From: Hymenobacter gummosus
Lineage (GTDB): Bacteria > Bacteroidota > Bacteroidia > Cytophagales > Hymenobacteraceae
NCBI RefSeq assembly: GCF_003970915.1
Contig: NZ_RXOF01000003.1
Span: 415,737 to 479,736 of the forward strand
Direction: 5' to 3'
DNA length: 64,000 nt
Of the stretch, positions 8,879-18,654 are shown piece after piece; position 1 is the first letter of the stretch, and each line of letters opens with the position of its first letter. The notes under the pieces are model-generated. The model had not been told where the DNA came from. It ran no database searches and worked only from the letters and a program-made list of their open reading frames with translations. A program made the position numbers and the translations under genes.

Positions 8879-9895
8879 CTACTCCGGCAGGTAGGACGTC
8901 TCGACGCGGAAGCGCTGGTCGGGCGTGCCGAGCACGGCCACGGCGCGCTTGGAGAGGCGCAGCAGCACGGAGGCGTTGTCGCCGGTATCGGGCAGCTTGC
9001 CGATAACGCGCACGTACACCACGCGGCCGTTCATAATGTTGCGCACCATCATGATGGTGCCCACCGGGGCGGTTTTGTGCAGGGCCAGGTACTTCTCGGA
9101 GTTGCCGCCTTCGATAACCGAGGCCACCCCGCTTTCCGTCACTTTGCGCACAATCTCGCTGGCGCGGGCCGGCTCCGGCTCCTCGTCGGCCGTGGCAACC
9201 GGGCTGCTGGCCGGCGTGGTGGCGGCTTCCTTGGCGGCGCGCTCTTTTTCGCGCTCGGCTTCGCGGGCCCGCTCCTTTTCGGCTTCGTCGTCGCGCTCGG
9301 GGCGGCCGGTGGGCGGGGCCGTTTTGGGGGTGGCGGCTACGGGCGCCGGCTCCGGGGCCTTGGCAGCGCCCCCGGCCGGCACGATGATGAGCGTCTGGCC
9401 CACCCGCACCGCGCCACTGGCGGGCAGCTGCTTGCTGTTGTAGCGCTGCAGCGCGCTCGGGCTCACGTCGAACTTGCGGGCAATGGCGAAAAGCGTCTGC
9501 CCGGCCTGCACTTTATACACGCGGTTGCCGGCCGCATCGGTGCTCAGGCCTTTGGCGGCGGCGGAAGCCGCCGGGGCGGGTTTGGCGGCCGTGCTGCTGG
9601 CCGGCACCACGGCCCGCAGGCGCGGAATCAGCACTTCGGTGCCTTTTTTCAGCTCGCCTTTGATGCTGGGGTTGGCCTCCATGATTTGCTCCACCTTCAC
9701 GTCGTAGCGGCGGGCCAGGCCGTAGAGGGTTTCGCCGGAAGCCACGCGGTGCCGCACGAAGGTCTTGCTCTGGCGCACCACCACGCCGACGGAATCGGGC
9801 GGGGCCACCGGGGGGGTGTGCGCGGCGGCGGTGAGGGGAAGCAGAAAAAAGCAGAGCGCGGAAAACGCGGGGAAAGTCGGGGTATTACGGGGCAT
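8879..9895 (-). CDS. LysM domain protein with C-terminal RlpA-like barrel
   Basis: 338 residues from the ATG giving MPRNTPTFPAFSALCFF; a GTG seven codons upstream is possible but adds nothing to the signal peptide. After the signal peptide come two LysM peptidoglycan-binding modules (VASGETLYGLARRYDVKVEQI, then VQAGQTLFAIARKFDVSPSAL). A charged Glu/Arg/Lys-rich linker of about 60 residues follows, then a C-terminal domain (LHKTAPVGTIMMVRN, VYVRVIGKLPDTGDNASVLL) resembling the double-psi beta-barrel of RlpA-like proteins. The likely role is cell-wall binding or remodelling in the periplasm. The divergent kdsB gene starts 187 bases away. Confidence 0.85.
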   Translation of the reverse strand: MPRNTPTFPAFSALCFFLLPLTAAAHTPPVAPPDSVGVVVRQSKTFVRHRVASGETLYGLARRYDVKVEQIMEANPSIKGELKKGTEVLIPRLRAVVPASSTAAKPAPAASAAAKGLSTDAAGNRVYKVQAGQTLFAIARKFDVSPSALQRYNSKQLPASGAVRVGQTLIIVPAGGAAKAPEPAPVAATPKTAPPTGRPERDDEAEKERAREAEREKERAAKEAATTPASSPVATADEEPEPARASEIVRKVTESGVASVIEGGNSEKYLALHKTAPVGTIMMVRNIMNGRVVYVRVIGKLPDTGDNASVLLRLSKRAVAVLGTPDQRFRVETSYLPE

Positions 9896-10082
9896 ACGGA
9901 GGGTAGCGTACGGCACAGCACGCGGCGTTGGAGGGAGGACAAACGAGTCCCGCAGGCCGCGCTACATTGGCGAAAGATACGGAAAGTTGCCTGCGGCGCA
10001 GGATTTTGGCCCGCCGCGTGCCAATTTTGCCGGGCATAATCCACACCCGCCGCCCCGGCCGCATTCCCCCGCTCCTGCCCCT

Positions 10083-10826
10083 ATGCACAGCATTGGCATC
10101 ATTCCCGCCCGCTACGCCTCCACCCGCCTGCCCGGCAAGCCGCTGGTCGACCTGGCGGGCAAATCCATGATTCAGCGCGTGGTGGAGCAGGCCCGCCGGG
10201 CCGACCTCGACCGCGTGGTGGTAGCCACCGACGACGCGCGGATTCTGGACCACGTACTAGGCTTCGGCGGCGAGGCCGTGCTTACCCGCCCCGACCACCC
10301 CAGCGGCACCGACCGGGTGTGGGAGGCCTACCAGCAGCTCGGGCAGCCGGCCGACTGCGTGGTCAACATCCAGGGCGATGAGCCGTTCATCCAGCCCACG
10401 CAAATCAACGCGCTGCTGGCCCTGTTTACCGAGCCGGAAACCCAGATTGCCACCCTCGTCAAGCAGGTTATCAGCCAGGAGGAGCTGTTCAGCCCCCACT
10501 TGCCCAAGGTGGTGCTGGGCGCGCAGGGCGAAGCCCTCTACTTCAGCCGTCACCCCATCCCCTACCTGCGCCAGTACCCCTCGATGTCGTGGCTGGAGCA
10601 CCACCGCTTCCTGCGCCACATCGGCCTGTACGCCTACCGCCCCGCCGTGCTCCGGCAGCTCACCCAGCTGGCCCCCGACGCGCTGGAGCTGGCCGAAAGC
10701 CTGGAGCAGCTGCGCTGGCTGGCCCACGGCTTCCGCATCCGCACCGCCGAAACCGATTTGGCTACCCACGGCATCGACACGCCCGACGATGTGCAACGCG
10801 CCCTGCGGCAGCTAGGGGCGCAATGA
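10083..10826 (+). CDS. kdsB: 3-deoxy-manno-octulosonate cytidylyltransferase
   Basis: 247 residues. KdsB activates Kdo with CTP to CMP-Kdo in the cytoplasm for lipid A-core assembly, which fits a Gram-negative cell envelope. The N-terminal nucleotide-binding signature IPARYASTRLPGKPL is intact, followed by VVVATDD, VLTRPDHPSGTDRVWEA and VVNIQGDEPFI, all diagnostic. The C-terminus (TDLATHGIDTPDDVQRAL) is also typical. The chosen ATG gives MHSIGIIPARY; the upstream open frame has no protein character. The stop codon sits inside a short tandem repeat. Confidence 0.96.
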   Translation: MHSIGIIPARYASTRLPGKPLVDLAGKSMIQRVVEQARRADLDRVVVATDDARILDHVLGFGGEAVLTRPDHPSGTDRVWEAYQQLGQPADCVVNIQGDEPFIQPTQINALLALFTEPETQIATLVKQVISQEELFSPHLPKVVLGAQGEALYFSRHPIPYLRQYPSMSWLEHHRFLRHIGLYAYRPAVLRQLTQLAPDALELAESLEQLRWLAHGFRIRTAETDLATHGIDTPDDVQRALRQLGAQ

Positions 10827-10855
10827 GTGATTGAGTGATTGAGTGATTGAGTGAA
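10824..10855. repeat. 8-bp tandem repeat overlapping the kdsB stop
   Basis: Four successive copies of TGAGTGAT (the last ends in A) start exactly at the kdsB stop codon TGA. The period of 8 means each copy offers a stop in a different frame. A related run occurs at 25140 between kdpF and kdpA. Confidence 0.85.
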
Positions 10856-10895
10856 TAGGTCATACTTGGTTTGGAACCGAGAGTAGCCTGATTCC

Positions 10896-11339
10896 TTAAT
10901 TCTTAATTGATTCTCCTTCCGCCTTGGCGTCTACAACTTCTTCGGCGGCGGAGGCTTGCTCCTCCTTCATTTCGCGGGTGAGGAAGAAGTTCAGCGCCGT
11001 ACGGATAACGGCAATGGCGCCCAGTTGCCCAATCTGCTGCCAGCTGGGCGCTATGGCCGTGGAGAGGATGTCGGCGCCCAGCTGAAACTCCAGCGCCAGG
11101 GCCAGGTAGCGGGCCAACGACAGGCGCACGGCCGTGAAATTGGCGGGTCGGCGCCGCAGCAGCATGGGCAGCAATTGCCCCAGGGCCGTCAGGATGCCAA
11201 TGCCGATGACACCTGCGCCCACCGCCTCCACGCCCAGCTTCAGCCACTGCACCAGCCCGCGCACCGAGCCTTCCACCAGCTCGAACCGCCCCGGAGCGGG
11301 CACCGACAACAGCAAGGGCAGCAAAACGGGACAGCGCAT
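10896..11339 (-). CDS. DUF1622 family membrane protein
   Basis: 147 residues from the ATG (MRCPVLLPLLLSV). Three or four hydrophobic segments and the pattern FTAVRLSLARYLALALEFQLGADIL followed by IRTALNFFL are typical of DUF1622, a small inner-membrane family of unknown function. The C-terminal 25 residues are acidic (EEQASAAEEVVDAKAEGE), probably cytoplasmic. It is downstream of the YciH gene on the same strand with a 48-base gap, so co-transcription is possible. Confidence 0.85.
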   Translation of the reverse strand: MRCPVLLPLLLSVPAPGRFELVEGSVRGLVQWLKLGVEAVGAGVIGIGILTALGQLLPMLLRRRPANFTAVRLSLARYLALALEFQLGADILSTAIAPSWQQIGQLGAIAVIRTALNFFLTREMKEEQASAAEEVVDAKAEGESIKN

Positions 11340-11387
11340 GGGCAAGGTGTAAAAACGACCAAATATGGCCTATACGGTCCCGCGGCC

Positions 11388-11726
11388 CTACCCGCCGATT
11401 TTCTTGGCCTTGTAGCCCAGCTTGAGCAGCTCGGCCAGCACTTTCTCGCGGAAGTCGCCCTGGATGAGGATTTCACCGTCCTTGGCGTTGCCGCCCACCC
11501 CGCACTTGGTCTTGAGCGTCTTGCCCAGGGCCTGCAGGTCCTCGTCGCGGCCCACGAAGCCGGTAATCAACGTCACCTGCTTGCCGCCGCGCTGCTTCTT
11601 GTCGAGCTGCACGCGTAGCTGCTGCTGCTGGGGCGGCAGGGTGCTGGCCTCGGGCTGGTCGTCGTTCTGGTACTCGAAGTCGGGGTTGGTGGAGTACACC
11701 ACCCCGGTGCGGTTCTGCTTGCTCAT
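11388..11726 (-). CDS. SUI1/YciH family translation factor
   Basis: 112 residues. The C-terminal 75 residues form a SUI1/eIF1-like domain: [17 protein letters not shown], then [22 protein letters not shown] and the ending [13 protein letters not shown]. Bacterial YciH proteins are thought to tune start-codon selection on the 30S subunit; the role here is inferred from family membership. The N-terminal 35 residues are low complexity and Gln-rich. It starts at a clear ATG. Confidence 0.92.
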   Translation of the reverse strand: MSKQNRTGVVYSTNPDFEYQNDDQPEASTLPPQQQQLRVQLDKKQRGGKQVTLITGFVGRDEDLQALGKTLKTKCGVGGNAKDGEILIQGDFREKVLAELLKLGYKAKKIGG

Positions 11727-11732
11727 CTTGTT

Positions 11733-11895
11733 GAATGGCTAAACTGTTAAATGGCCAAATGGCTGGCCGGTCTGGTTTGATTCCTAGTCAAGTGGCTGGA
11801 TGGCTAAATAACTGGCCAGTCTGACCTCAGCACGATCAGCCATTTAACAGTTTGACCAGTCAGCCATTTGGCAATTTAGCCATCCGACCATTTGA
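11733..11895. repeat. imperfect inverted repeat upstream of the YciH gene
   Basis: The spacer is built from variants of the unit GGCTAAACTGTTAAATGGC and its complement. ATGGCTAAACTGTTAAATGGC near 11735 pairs with GCCATTTAACAGTTTGACC near 11840, and further shorter copies (CCAAATGGCTGG with CAGCCATTTGGC) extend the pairing. It fills the whole gap between the YciH and lipid-kinase genes. Confidence 0.75.
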
Positions 11896-11899
11896 CAAC

Positions 11900-12799
11900 T
11901 TACTTAAACTCCTCCCCTACTACCACCGGCAAAGCCAGCGCCTCCAGCTCCACGGTTACGTCAGCGGCTTCGCCGGCAAAGTCGCCGTCGAGGTGGAAGC
12001 CCAGGGGCTGCGGCGACGTGACGCGCACGGTGCGGGCCGTGTGGTAGACCACCGCCCCGGAGGCGGGCAGGGTGCCGGCGGCCAGCCCGTAAGCTACGCG
12101 CACGGCCCGGCTCAGCGGCATCTGGTCGATGAGGCAGAGGTCGAGCAGCCCGTCGCGGATGTCGGCCAGCGGGGCAATGTAGGCGTTGTTGCCGTACTGC
12201 GCCGCGTTGGCAAAGGCCAGCATGTAGCAATCCGAGGTCAGCTGCTGCCCGCCCAGCTCGATGGTGACGGGCACGGGGCGGTAGCGGCCGTACTCGCGCA
12301 GGGCCACGCGCACGTAGGTGGCCAGCCCGCGGGTGCCGGCTTCGGCAAAGCAGCGGCTCACGTGCGCATCGAAGCCCAGGCCGGCGGTGCAGAAGAAGGG
12401 CCGCCCGTTCAGCCGGCCCACGTCGATGGGCAGCACCCGGGGGCGGCGCAGCAGGTTCACGGCGGCCGTAGCGTCCATCGGGATGCCCAGGTGGCGGGCC
12501 AGGCCGTTGCCGGAGCCGCGCGGCAGCACGCCCAGGGCCGCGCCGGTGCCCAGCAGCCCGCGGCCCACCTCGTTCACCGTCCCGTCGCCGCCCACCGCCA
12601 CTACGATGCCGAAGCCCTCCGCCGCGGCCGCGCGGGCCAGCTCCTCGGCGTGGCCGGCGTACTCCGTGGGCCGGATTTCGTAGTTCAAAGCGTACTCTTT
12701 ACCCAGCTGCCGGTTCAGCAGCCCCCGCAGGTCGAAGCGCCGGTTGGTGCCCGAAATCGGGTTGAAGATGAAACACAGACGGGACAGGTTGGCGGGCAT
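11900..12799 (-). CDS. diacylglycerol kinase family lipid kinase (YegS/BmrU type)
   Basis: 299 residues. The first ATG gives MPANLSRLCFIFNPISG; a TTG three codons upstream is less likely. The nucleotide-binding signatures are intact: FIFNPISGTNRR at the start, GGDGTVNEVGRGLLG near 80, and LPRGSGNGLARHLGIP near 100. The C-terminal beta-sandwich (LDGDFAGEAADVTVELEAL) is typical. It phosphorylates a lipid with a free hydroxyl (diacylglycerol or related) at the inner membrane; the exact substrate cannot be read. A TATCTTTG box ends only six bases before the ATG, suggesting a leaderless transcript. Confidence 0.92.
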   Translation of the reverse strand: MPANLSRLCFIFNPISGTNRRFDLRGLLNRQLGKEYALNYEIRPTEYAGHAEELARAAAAEGFGIVVAVGGDGTVNEVGRGLLGTGAALGVLPRGSGNGLARHLGIPMDATAAVNLLRRPRVLPIDVGRLNGRPFFCTAGLGFDAHVSRCFAEAGTRGLATYVRVALREYGRYRPVPVTIELGGQQLTSDCYMLAFANAAQYGNNAYIAPLADIRDGLLDLCLIDQMPLSRAVRVAYGLAAGTLPASGAVVYHTARTVRVTSPQPLGFHLDGDFAGEAADVTVELEALALPVVVGEEFK

Positions 12800-12805
12800 A
12801 GAGGG

Positions 12806-12813
12806 CAAAGATA
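12806..12813 (-). promoter_or_regulatory. -7 box of the lipid kinase gene
   Basis: TATCTTTG on the minus strand is an exact TAnnTTTG Bacteroidota -7 element, six bases before the ATG. No good -33 TTTG is seen at 19 bases, so this is moderately supported. If real, the mRNA begins at or next to the start codon. Confidence 0.5.
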
Positions 12814-12827
12814 GACCGCGGATAAGA

Positions 12828-12917
12828 ACGGATGGTTGAACGGACAGGAACGGATTTGTTCAGGCGGTTCGGGCGGGCATTGGCCGCATCCACTTCTATC
12901 CGTTCAAGCATCCGTTC
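12828..12917. repeat. inverted repeat between gap and the lipid kinase gene
   Basis: GAACGGATGGTTGAACGGA (from 12828) pairs, with one or two mismatches, with TCCGTTCAAGCATCCGTTC (to 12917). It belongs to no other repeat class in the window. Confidence 0.7.
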
Positions 12918-12932
12918 CCATCGGTGGTCAAC

Positions 12933-12967
12933 AAAAAAGCCAGCCCCGCCGAAACGGAGCTGGCTTT
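12933..12967 (-). terminator. intrinsic terminator of gap
   Basis: On the minus strand GCCAGCTCCG pairs with CGGGGCTGGC and is followed by six T, directly after the gap stop codon. Confidence 0.85.
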
Positions 12968-12987
12968 CCTGGTGAGTCAGCCGCAGC

Positions 12988-14166
<1,179 letters not shown>

Positions 14167-14280
14167 CTACCCTTCGCCATACTATAGGTTGGTGCGCCGG
14201 GCAGCCGGCCCGGAATTTCAGCACCTAAACCGCCCGGCGGCCCGGCTTGTTTGCCGAAACCTGTTTTCCCCGTCTTCTTA

Positions 14281-14294
14281 CGAACATTTGTTAG
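14281..14294. promoter_or_regulatory. candidate PaaR operator upstream of the TetR gene
   Basis: CGAACATTTGTTAG agrees with the consensus reported for Thermus PaaR (CNAACGNNCGTTNG) at all but two defined positions. It lies 49 bases before the regulator's ATG and just upstream of a TACCTTTC -7-like box (14305-14312), a position that suits autorepression. Confidence 0.5.
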
Positions 14295-14342
14295 AGAAAA
14301 TCAGTACCTTTCCTGCCCCGAGCTGTACTCCCCGCCCACCCT

Positions 14343-14924
14343 ATGCTGACGACCAAGAAAACCATTCGCCGCCAGGTGATACTGGACGAGGCGGCCAAGC
14401 TCTTCAAGGAGAAGGGCTACGGCGGTACTTCCATGCGCGACCTTGCCGGCAACGTGGGCCTGGAAGCGGCCAGCATGTACAACTACATCAAGGGCAAGGA
14501 CGAAATCCTGGAGCTGATCTGCCAGCGCATTGCCGGCATCTACATCTCCCAGCTCCACGACATCGAGCAGACCGAGGCCACGTACGCCGCTAAAGTGGAG
14601 GCGCTGATCCGGCTGCATATCCGGCTGATGGTGGAGGAAGGTCCGGCCGTATCGGTGGCCAACCACGACTGGAAGTACCTGCCCGAGCCCCAGCTGACCG
14701 AGTTCAAAGATGCCCGCAAAAGCTACGAGCAGGGTTTTGCCCGGCTGGTCGAAGAGGGCATCCAGGCCGGCGAGTTTCAGCCCCTGCACCCCTCGGTGGC
14801 CTTGTTTACCATCCTCTCGGCCGTGCGCTGGGTGGAGCTATGGTACCGCCCCGGCCGCGGGCTGTCGGCCGAGGAGCTGGAAAATGACATCGTCGCCATG
14901 CTGCTGAAAGGGCTGGCGAAGTAG
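14343..14924 (+). CDS. TetR/AcrR family regulator, PaaR-like
   Basis: 193 residues. The N-terminal helix-turn-helix (RRQVILDEAAKLFKEKGYGGTSMRDLAGNVGLEAASMYNYIKGK region, residues about 8-52) is a textbook TetR DNA-binding domain. The ligand domain follows. It is the first gene before paaE on the same strand, and similar operator-like palindromes lie upstream of it and of paaA. In other bacteria TetR-type PaaR represses paa genes and is released by phenylacetyl-CoA; the same role is inferred here from position and operators. Confidence 0.88.
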   Translation: MLTTKKTIRRQVILDEAAKLFKEKGYGGTSMRDLAGNVGLEAASMYNYIKGKDEILELICQRIAGIYISQLHDIEQTEATYAAKVEALIRLHIRLMVEEGPAVSVANHDWKYLPEPQLTEFKDARKSYEQGFARLVEEGIQAGEFQPLHPSVALFTILSAVRWVELWYRPGRGLSAEELENDIVAMLLKGLAK

Positions 14925-14937
14925 TGCGTAGTTGGTG

Positions 14938-15003
14938 GTGCTTGGTGCTTGGGCCGTTCTGGCGTCAGCACGAACCAAGCACCAGGCACTAGGCACCAAG
15001 CAC
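14938..15003. repeat. inverted repeat between the TetR gene and paaE
   Basis: GTGCTTGGTGC (14938-14948) is a perfect complement of GCACCAAGCAC (14993-15003); a second 10-bp pair (14943-14952 with 14975-14984) overlaps it. The loop contains GGGCCGTTCTGGCGTCAGC. Confidence 0.75.
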
Positions 15004-15013
15004 TAAACACGAC

Positions 15014-16096
15014 ATGAGCCGTTTTCATAAAGTCAAAGTCAAGAGCATCGTGCGCGAGACGTCCGACTGCGTATCGGTGGCGCTGGACGTGCCCACGGAG
15101 CTGCGCGAGGCGTTCCGGTTTACCCAGGGCCAGTACCTGACCTTTCGGCGCGAGCTGAACGGCGAAGAAGTGCGCCGCTCCTACTCCATCTGCTCCTCCC
15201 CGCTCGATAACGAGTGGCGCGTAGCCATCAAGCAGGTGCCGGAGGGGCGGTTTTCCTCGCACGCGGTGCAGCAGCTGCGCGTGGGCGAGGAGCTGGAGGT
15301 GATGCCGCCGATGGGCCGCTTCTACACCGAGCTGCACCCCGCGCAGCAGAAGCTGTACGTGGCCTTTGCCGCCGGCTCGGGCATTACTCCGGTCATGTCC
15401 ATCGTGAAGACCATCCTGCTGACCGAGCCCCAAAGCCAGGTGTATCTGGTGTACGGCAACCGCGGGCGCAACTCCATCATCTTCAAGGAGCAGATCGAGG
15501 CCCTGAAGAACAAGTTTGTGGACCGCCTGAGCGTGTACCACATCCTGAGCCGGGAGCACGGCGACACGGACCTGTTCTTCGGTCGCATCGACAAGCACAA
15601 GGCCGAGCAGTTTCTGCAGAAGATTATTCCGCCCCGGGAAATCGACGAGGCCTTTATCTGCGGGCCGGAGGAAATGATTCTGGGCGTGAAAGAGGCCCTG
15701 ACCGAAGCCGGCGTGGCCCCCGAGAAGGTGCACTTCGAAATGTTTACCTCGGGCGAAGCGGGCGAAAAGCGCAAGGCCGAGCGGCAAACCCAGCGCCCCG
15801 CGGGCGAAGACGACAAGCACAGCCGCGTGACGGTGCAGCTGGAAGGCTCGCAGTACCCGCTGGAAATGTCGTACTACGGCGACACGATTCTGGACGCGCT
15901 GCTGGAGCGCGGCATCGACGCGCCGTACTCCTGCAAGAACGGCATGTGCAGCACCTGCCGCTGCCGCGTAACCGCGGGCACGGTGGAAATGGACGTGAAC
16001 TATTCCCTCTCCGACACGGAAGTGGCCAAAGGCTACGTGCTCAGCTGCCAGGCCCGCCCGACTTCGGAAATGGTGTCAGTGGATTTCGACCAGTAA
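15014..16096 (+). CDS. paaE: phenylacetyl-CoA 1,2-epoxidase, reductase subunit
   Basis: 360 residues. PaaE passes electrons from NADPH through FAD and a 2Fe-2S cluster to the di-iron PaaAC oxygenase. Domains in order: FAD-binding barrel (residues 1-105, with RRSYSICSSP near 57), NAD(P)-binding domain (FAAGSGITPVMSI near 118; CGPEEMI near 216), and a C-terminal plant-type ferredoxin domain with ligands in CKNGMCSTCRCR near 308 and the last Cys in LSCQA near 345. All four cluster cysteines are present. It is the first structural gene of the cluster here, ahead of paaA, whereas in E. coli the order is ABCDE. Confidence 0.95.
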   Translation: MSRFHKVKVKSIVRETSDCVSVALDVPTELREAFRFTQGQYLTFRRELNGEEVRRSYSICSSPLDNEWRVAIKQVPEGRFSSHAVQQLRVGEELEVMPPMGRFYTELHPAQQKLYVAFAAGSGITPVMSIVKTILLTEPQSQVYLVYGNRGRNSIIFKEQIEALKNKFVDRLSVYHILSREHGDTDLFFGRIDKHKAEQFLQKIIPPREIDEAFICGPEEMILGVKEALTEAGVAPEKVHFEMFTSGEAGEKRKAERQTQRPAGEDDKHSRVTVQLEGSQYPLEMSYYGDTILDALLERGIDAPYSCKNGMCSTCRCRVTAGTVEMDVNYSLSDTEVAKGYVLSCQARPTSEMVSVDFDQ

Positions 16097-16124
16097 GCGT
16101 AGTCATTGAACGAACGAAAAAGGC

Positions 16125-16235
16125 CGTCATGTCGAGCGAAGTCGAGACATCTCGCTCGGTAGTAATTTCTTCGTTGAACAAAAGTTACTCTCGGCCATCA
16201 GCACGCGAGATGTCTCGACTTCGCTCGACATGACG
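16125..16235. repeat. GTCAT-type inverted repeat, copy 2
   Basis: Perfect 31-bp arms (16125-16155 and 16205-16235) beginning CGTCATGTCGAGCGAAGTCG, between paaE and paaA. The inner CATCAGCAC and TTCGTTGAAC segments resemble the loop of copy 1 at 8738. Confidence 0.9.
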
Positions 16236-16282
16236 TTCTAGAGCGTCAGGCGTAAGCTCCGCAGAAAAATTTCCCACTTTTG

Positions 16283-16296
16283 CTAACGCTTGTTAG
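16283..16296. promoter_or_regulatory. candidate PaaR operator upstream of paaA
   Basis: CTAACGCTTGTTAG has perfect 5-bp arms (CTAAC/GTTAG) and matches the published PaaR consensus CNAACGNNCGTTNG with a single mismatch. It overlaps a CACTTTTG -7-like box and lies 20 bases before the paaA ATG. This suggests an internal, separately controlled promoter for paaA onward. Confidence 0.6.
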
Positions 16297-16316
16297 TAAA
16301 TCGTTGTTAGCCCCTC

Positions 16317-17261
<945 letters not shown>

Positions 17262-17265
17262 GGTA

Positions 17266-17417
17266 TGAGGGTAAGGGGGTGTGAGGGTAGGAGTTGACAA
17301 GGCAAAACGTTCGTACGACTTTCCGTAACCCAACTCCGATACCCCAACCCTCTTCGCCCTTTCAACCTTAAAAACCTCACCCCTCCTAAACTCCTACCCT
17401 CCTACCCTCACCCCCTA
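17266..17417. repeat. inverted repeat between paaA and paaB
   Basis: GTGAGGGTAGGAG (17281-17293) is perfectly complementary to CTCCTACCCTCAC (17399-17411); flanking AGGGGGT/ACCCCC-type segments extend it imperfectly. It fills the 161-base spacer inside what should be one operon. Confidence 0.75.
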
Positions 17418-17422
17418 ATTAC

Positions 17423-17710
17423 ATGTCCCAGAAAGAATGGCCGCTGTGGGAAGTTTTCATCCGCAGCAAGCAGGGCCTCGACCATAAGCACGTGGGCAGC
17501 CTGCACGCCGCCGACGCCGAAATGGCCATCCAGAACGCCCGCGACGTGTACACCCGCCGCCTCGAAGGCGTGAGCATCTGGGTGGTGGAATCGAAGCACG
17601 TGCACGCCTCCAACCCCGACGACGCGGCCGCCTTCTACGAGCCGGCCAACGACAAAATCTACCGGCACCCCACGTTCTACACCGTGCCGGACTCCATCAA
17701 GCACATGTAA
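17423..17710 (+). CDS. paaB: phenylacetyl-CoA 1,2-epoxidase subunit PaaB
   Basis: 95 residues, the normal size. PaaB is a small structural subunit that bridges PaaAC heterodimers. The sequence KEWPLWEVFIRSKQGLDHKHVGSLHA at the start and the SIWVVESKHVHAS segment near 55 are diagnostic. The gene ends 12 bases before paaC, the only tight junction in this operon, which is consistent with translational coupling. No catalytic residues are expected. Confidence 0.95.
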   Translation: MSQKEWPLWEVFIRSKQGLDHKHVGSLHAADAEMAIQNARDVYTRRLEGVSIWVVESKHVHASNPDDAAAFYEPANDKIYRHPTFYTVPDSIKHM

Positions 17711-17722
17711 CCCGGGCCAATT

Positions 17723-18520
17723 ATGCAGGACACGCATACCATCCTATTGCCCGAGGTGACGCCGGAAGTGCGACAGCAGCTGTTTGACTACGTGCTCCAG
17801 CTGGCCGATACCAGCCTGATCCTGGCCCACCGCCTCTCGGAGTGGTGCGGGCACGGCCCCATTCTGGAGCAGGACCTGGCCATGGCCAATATCTCACTCG
17901 ACCTGCTGGGCGAGGCCCGCAGCTACTACCAGTACGCCGCCGAGCTGGAAGGCCAGGGCCGCACCGAGGACGACCTGGCCTACCTGCGCAGCGCGGTGCA
18001 GTACCGCAACCCGCTGCTGGTGGAGCAGCCCAACGGCGACTTCGCCCACACCATCGTGCGGCAGTTCCTCTACGACGCGTTCCACTACCACCTGCTCGTG
18101 CAGCTGCAAACCGGCCCCGACCGGCAGCTGGCCGCCATTGCCGAAAAGTCGGTGAAGGAGGCGGCCTACCACGTGAAATGGAGCGCCGAGTGGGTTATCC
18201 GCCTCGGCGACGGTACCGACGAAAGCCGCCGCCGCGTGGAAACGGCCATCAACGCCCTCTGGCGCTACCAGGGTGAGCTGACCACGCCCACCCCTACCGA
18301 GCAGGCCCTGCAAGCCGTCGGCTTCGTGCCCGGCTACGCCGCCATTCAGCAGCAAATCGACCAGCACGTGGCGCGGGTATTCGAGGAAGCTACGCTAGCG
18401 GTGCCGCAGGGCGTGTTTGCGCAGAAGGGTGGCAAAACCGGCCGCCATTCCGAGCACCTGGGCTACCTGCTCACCGAGCTGCAGTACATGCAGCGGGCCT
18501 ACCCGGGCATGAAGTGGTAG
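17723..18520 (+). CDS. paaC: phenylacetyl-CoA 1,2-epoxidase, structural subunit PaaC
   Basis: 265 residues. PaaC is a ferritin-like partner of PaaA that has lost the metal site and helps bind the CoA substrate. Recognisable segments are LQLADTSLILAHRLSEWCGHGP near 28, MANISLDLLGEARSYYQYAAEL near 55 and KEAAYHVKWSAEWVIRLGDGT near 150. It directly follows paaB. The protein ends with the usual HLGYLLTELQYMQRAYPG. Confidence 0.95.
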   Translation: MQDTHTILLPEVTPEVRQQLFDYVLQLADTSLILAHRLSEWCGHGPILEQDLAMANISLDLLGEARSYYQYAAELEGQGRTEDDLAYLRSAVQYRNPLLVEQPNGDFAHTIVRQFLYDAFHYHLLVQLQTGPDRQLAAIAEKSVKEAAYHVKWSAEWVIRLGDGTDESRRRVETAINALWRYQGELTTPTPTEQALQAVGFVPGYAAIQQQIDQHVARVFEEATLAVPQGVFAQKGGKTGRHSEHLGYLLTELQYMQRAYPGMKW

Positions 18521-18544
18521 GGTTTCTCGACGCATATTTAAGAA

Positions 18545-18626
18545 CGTCATGCTGAACCTGTCGAAGCAGCTCTACTGCACGATTTCAACGCAGCGGTAGA
18601 GCTGCTTCGACAGGCTCGGCATGACG
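18545..18626. repeat. GTCAT-type inverted repeat, copy 3
   Basis: 31-bp arms (18545-18575 and 18596-18626) between paaC and paaD. Two differences between the arms are of the kind that become G-U pairs in RNA, so the transcript hairpin is unbroken. The loop is only 20 bases. This is shorter than copies 1, 2, 4 and 5. Confidence 0.85.
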
Positions 18627-18654
18627 GCCTAACCGCCGTTCAACGCTACGCCGC

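Noticed and set aside
10824-10855. CRISPR array
   Set aside because: Eight-base units without spacers. No array of 24-40-base repeats with unique spacers is seen anywhere in the window, and no cas genes.
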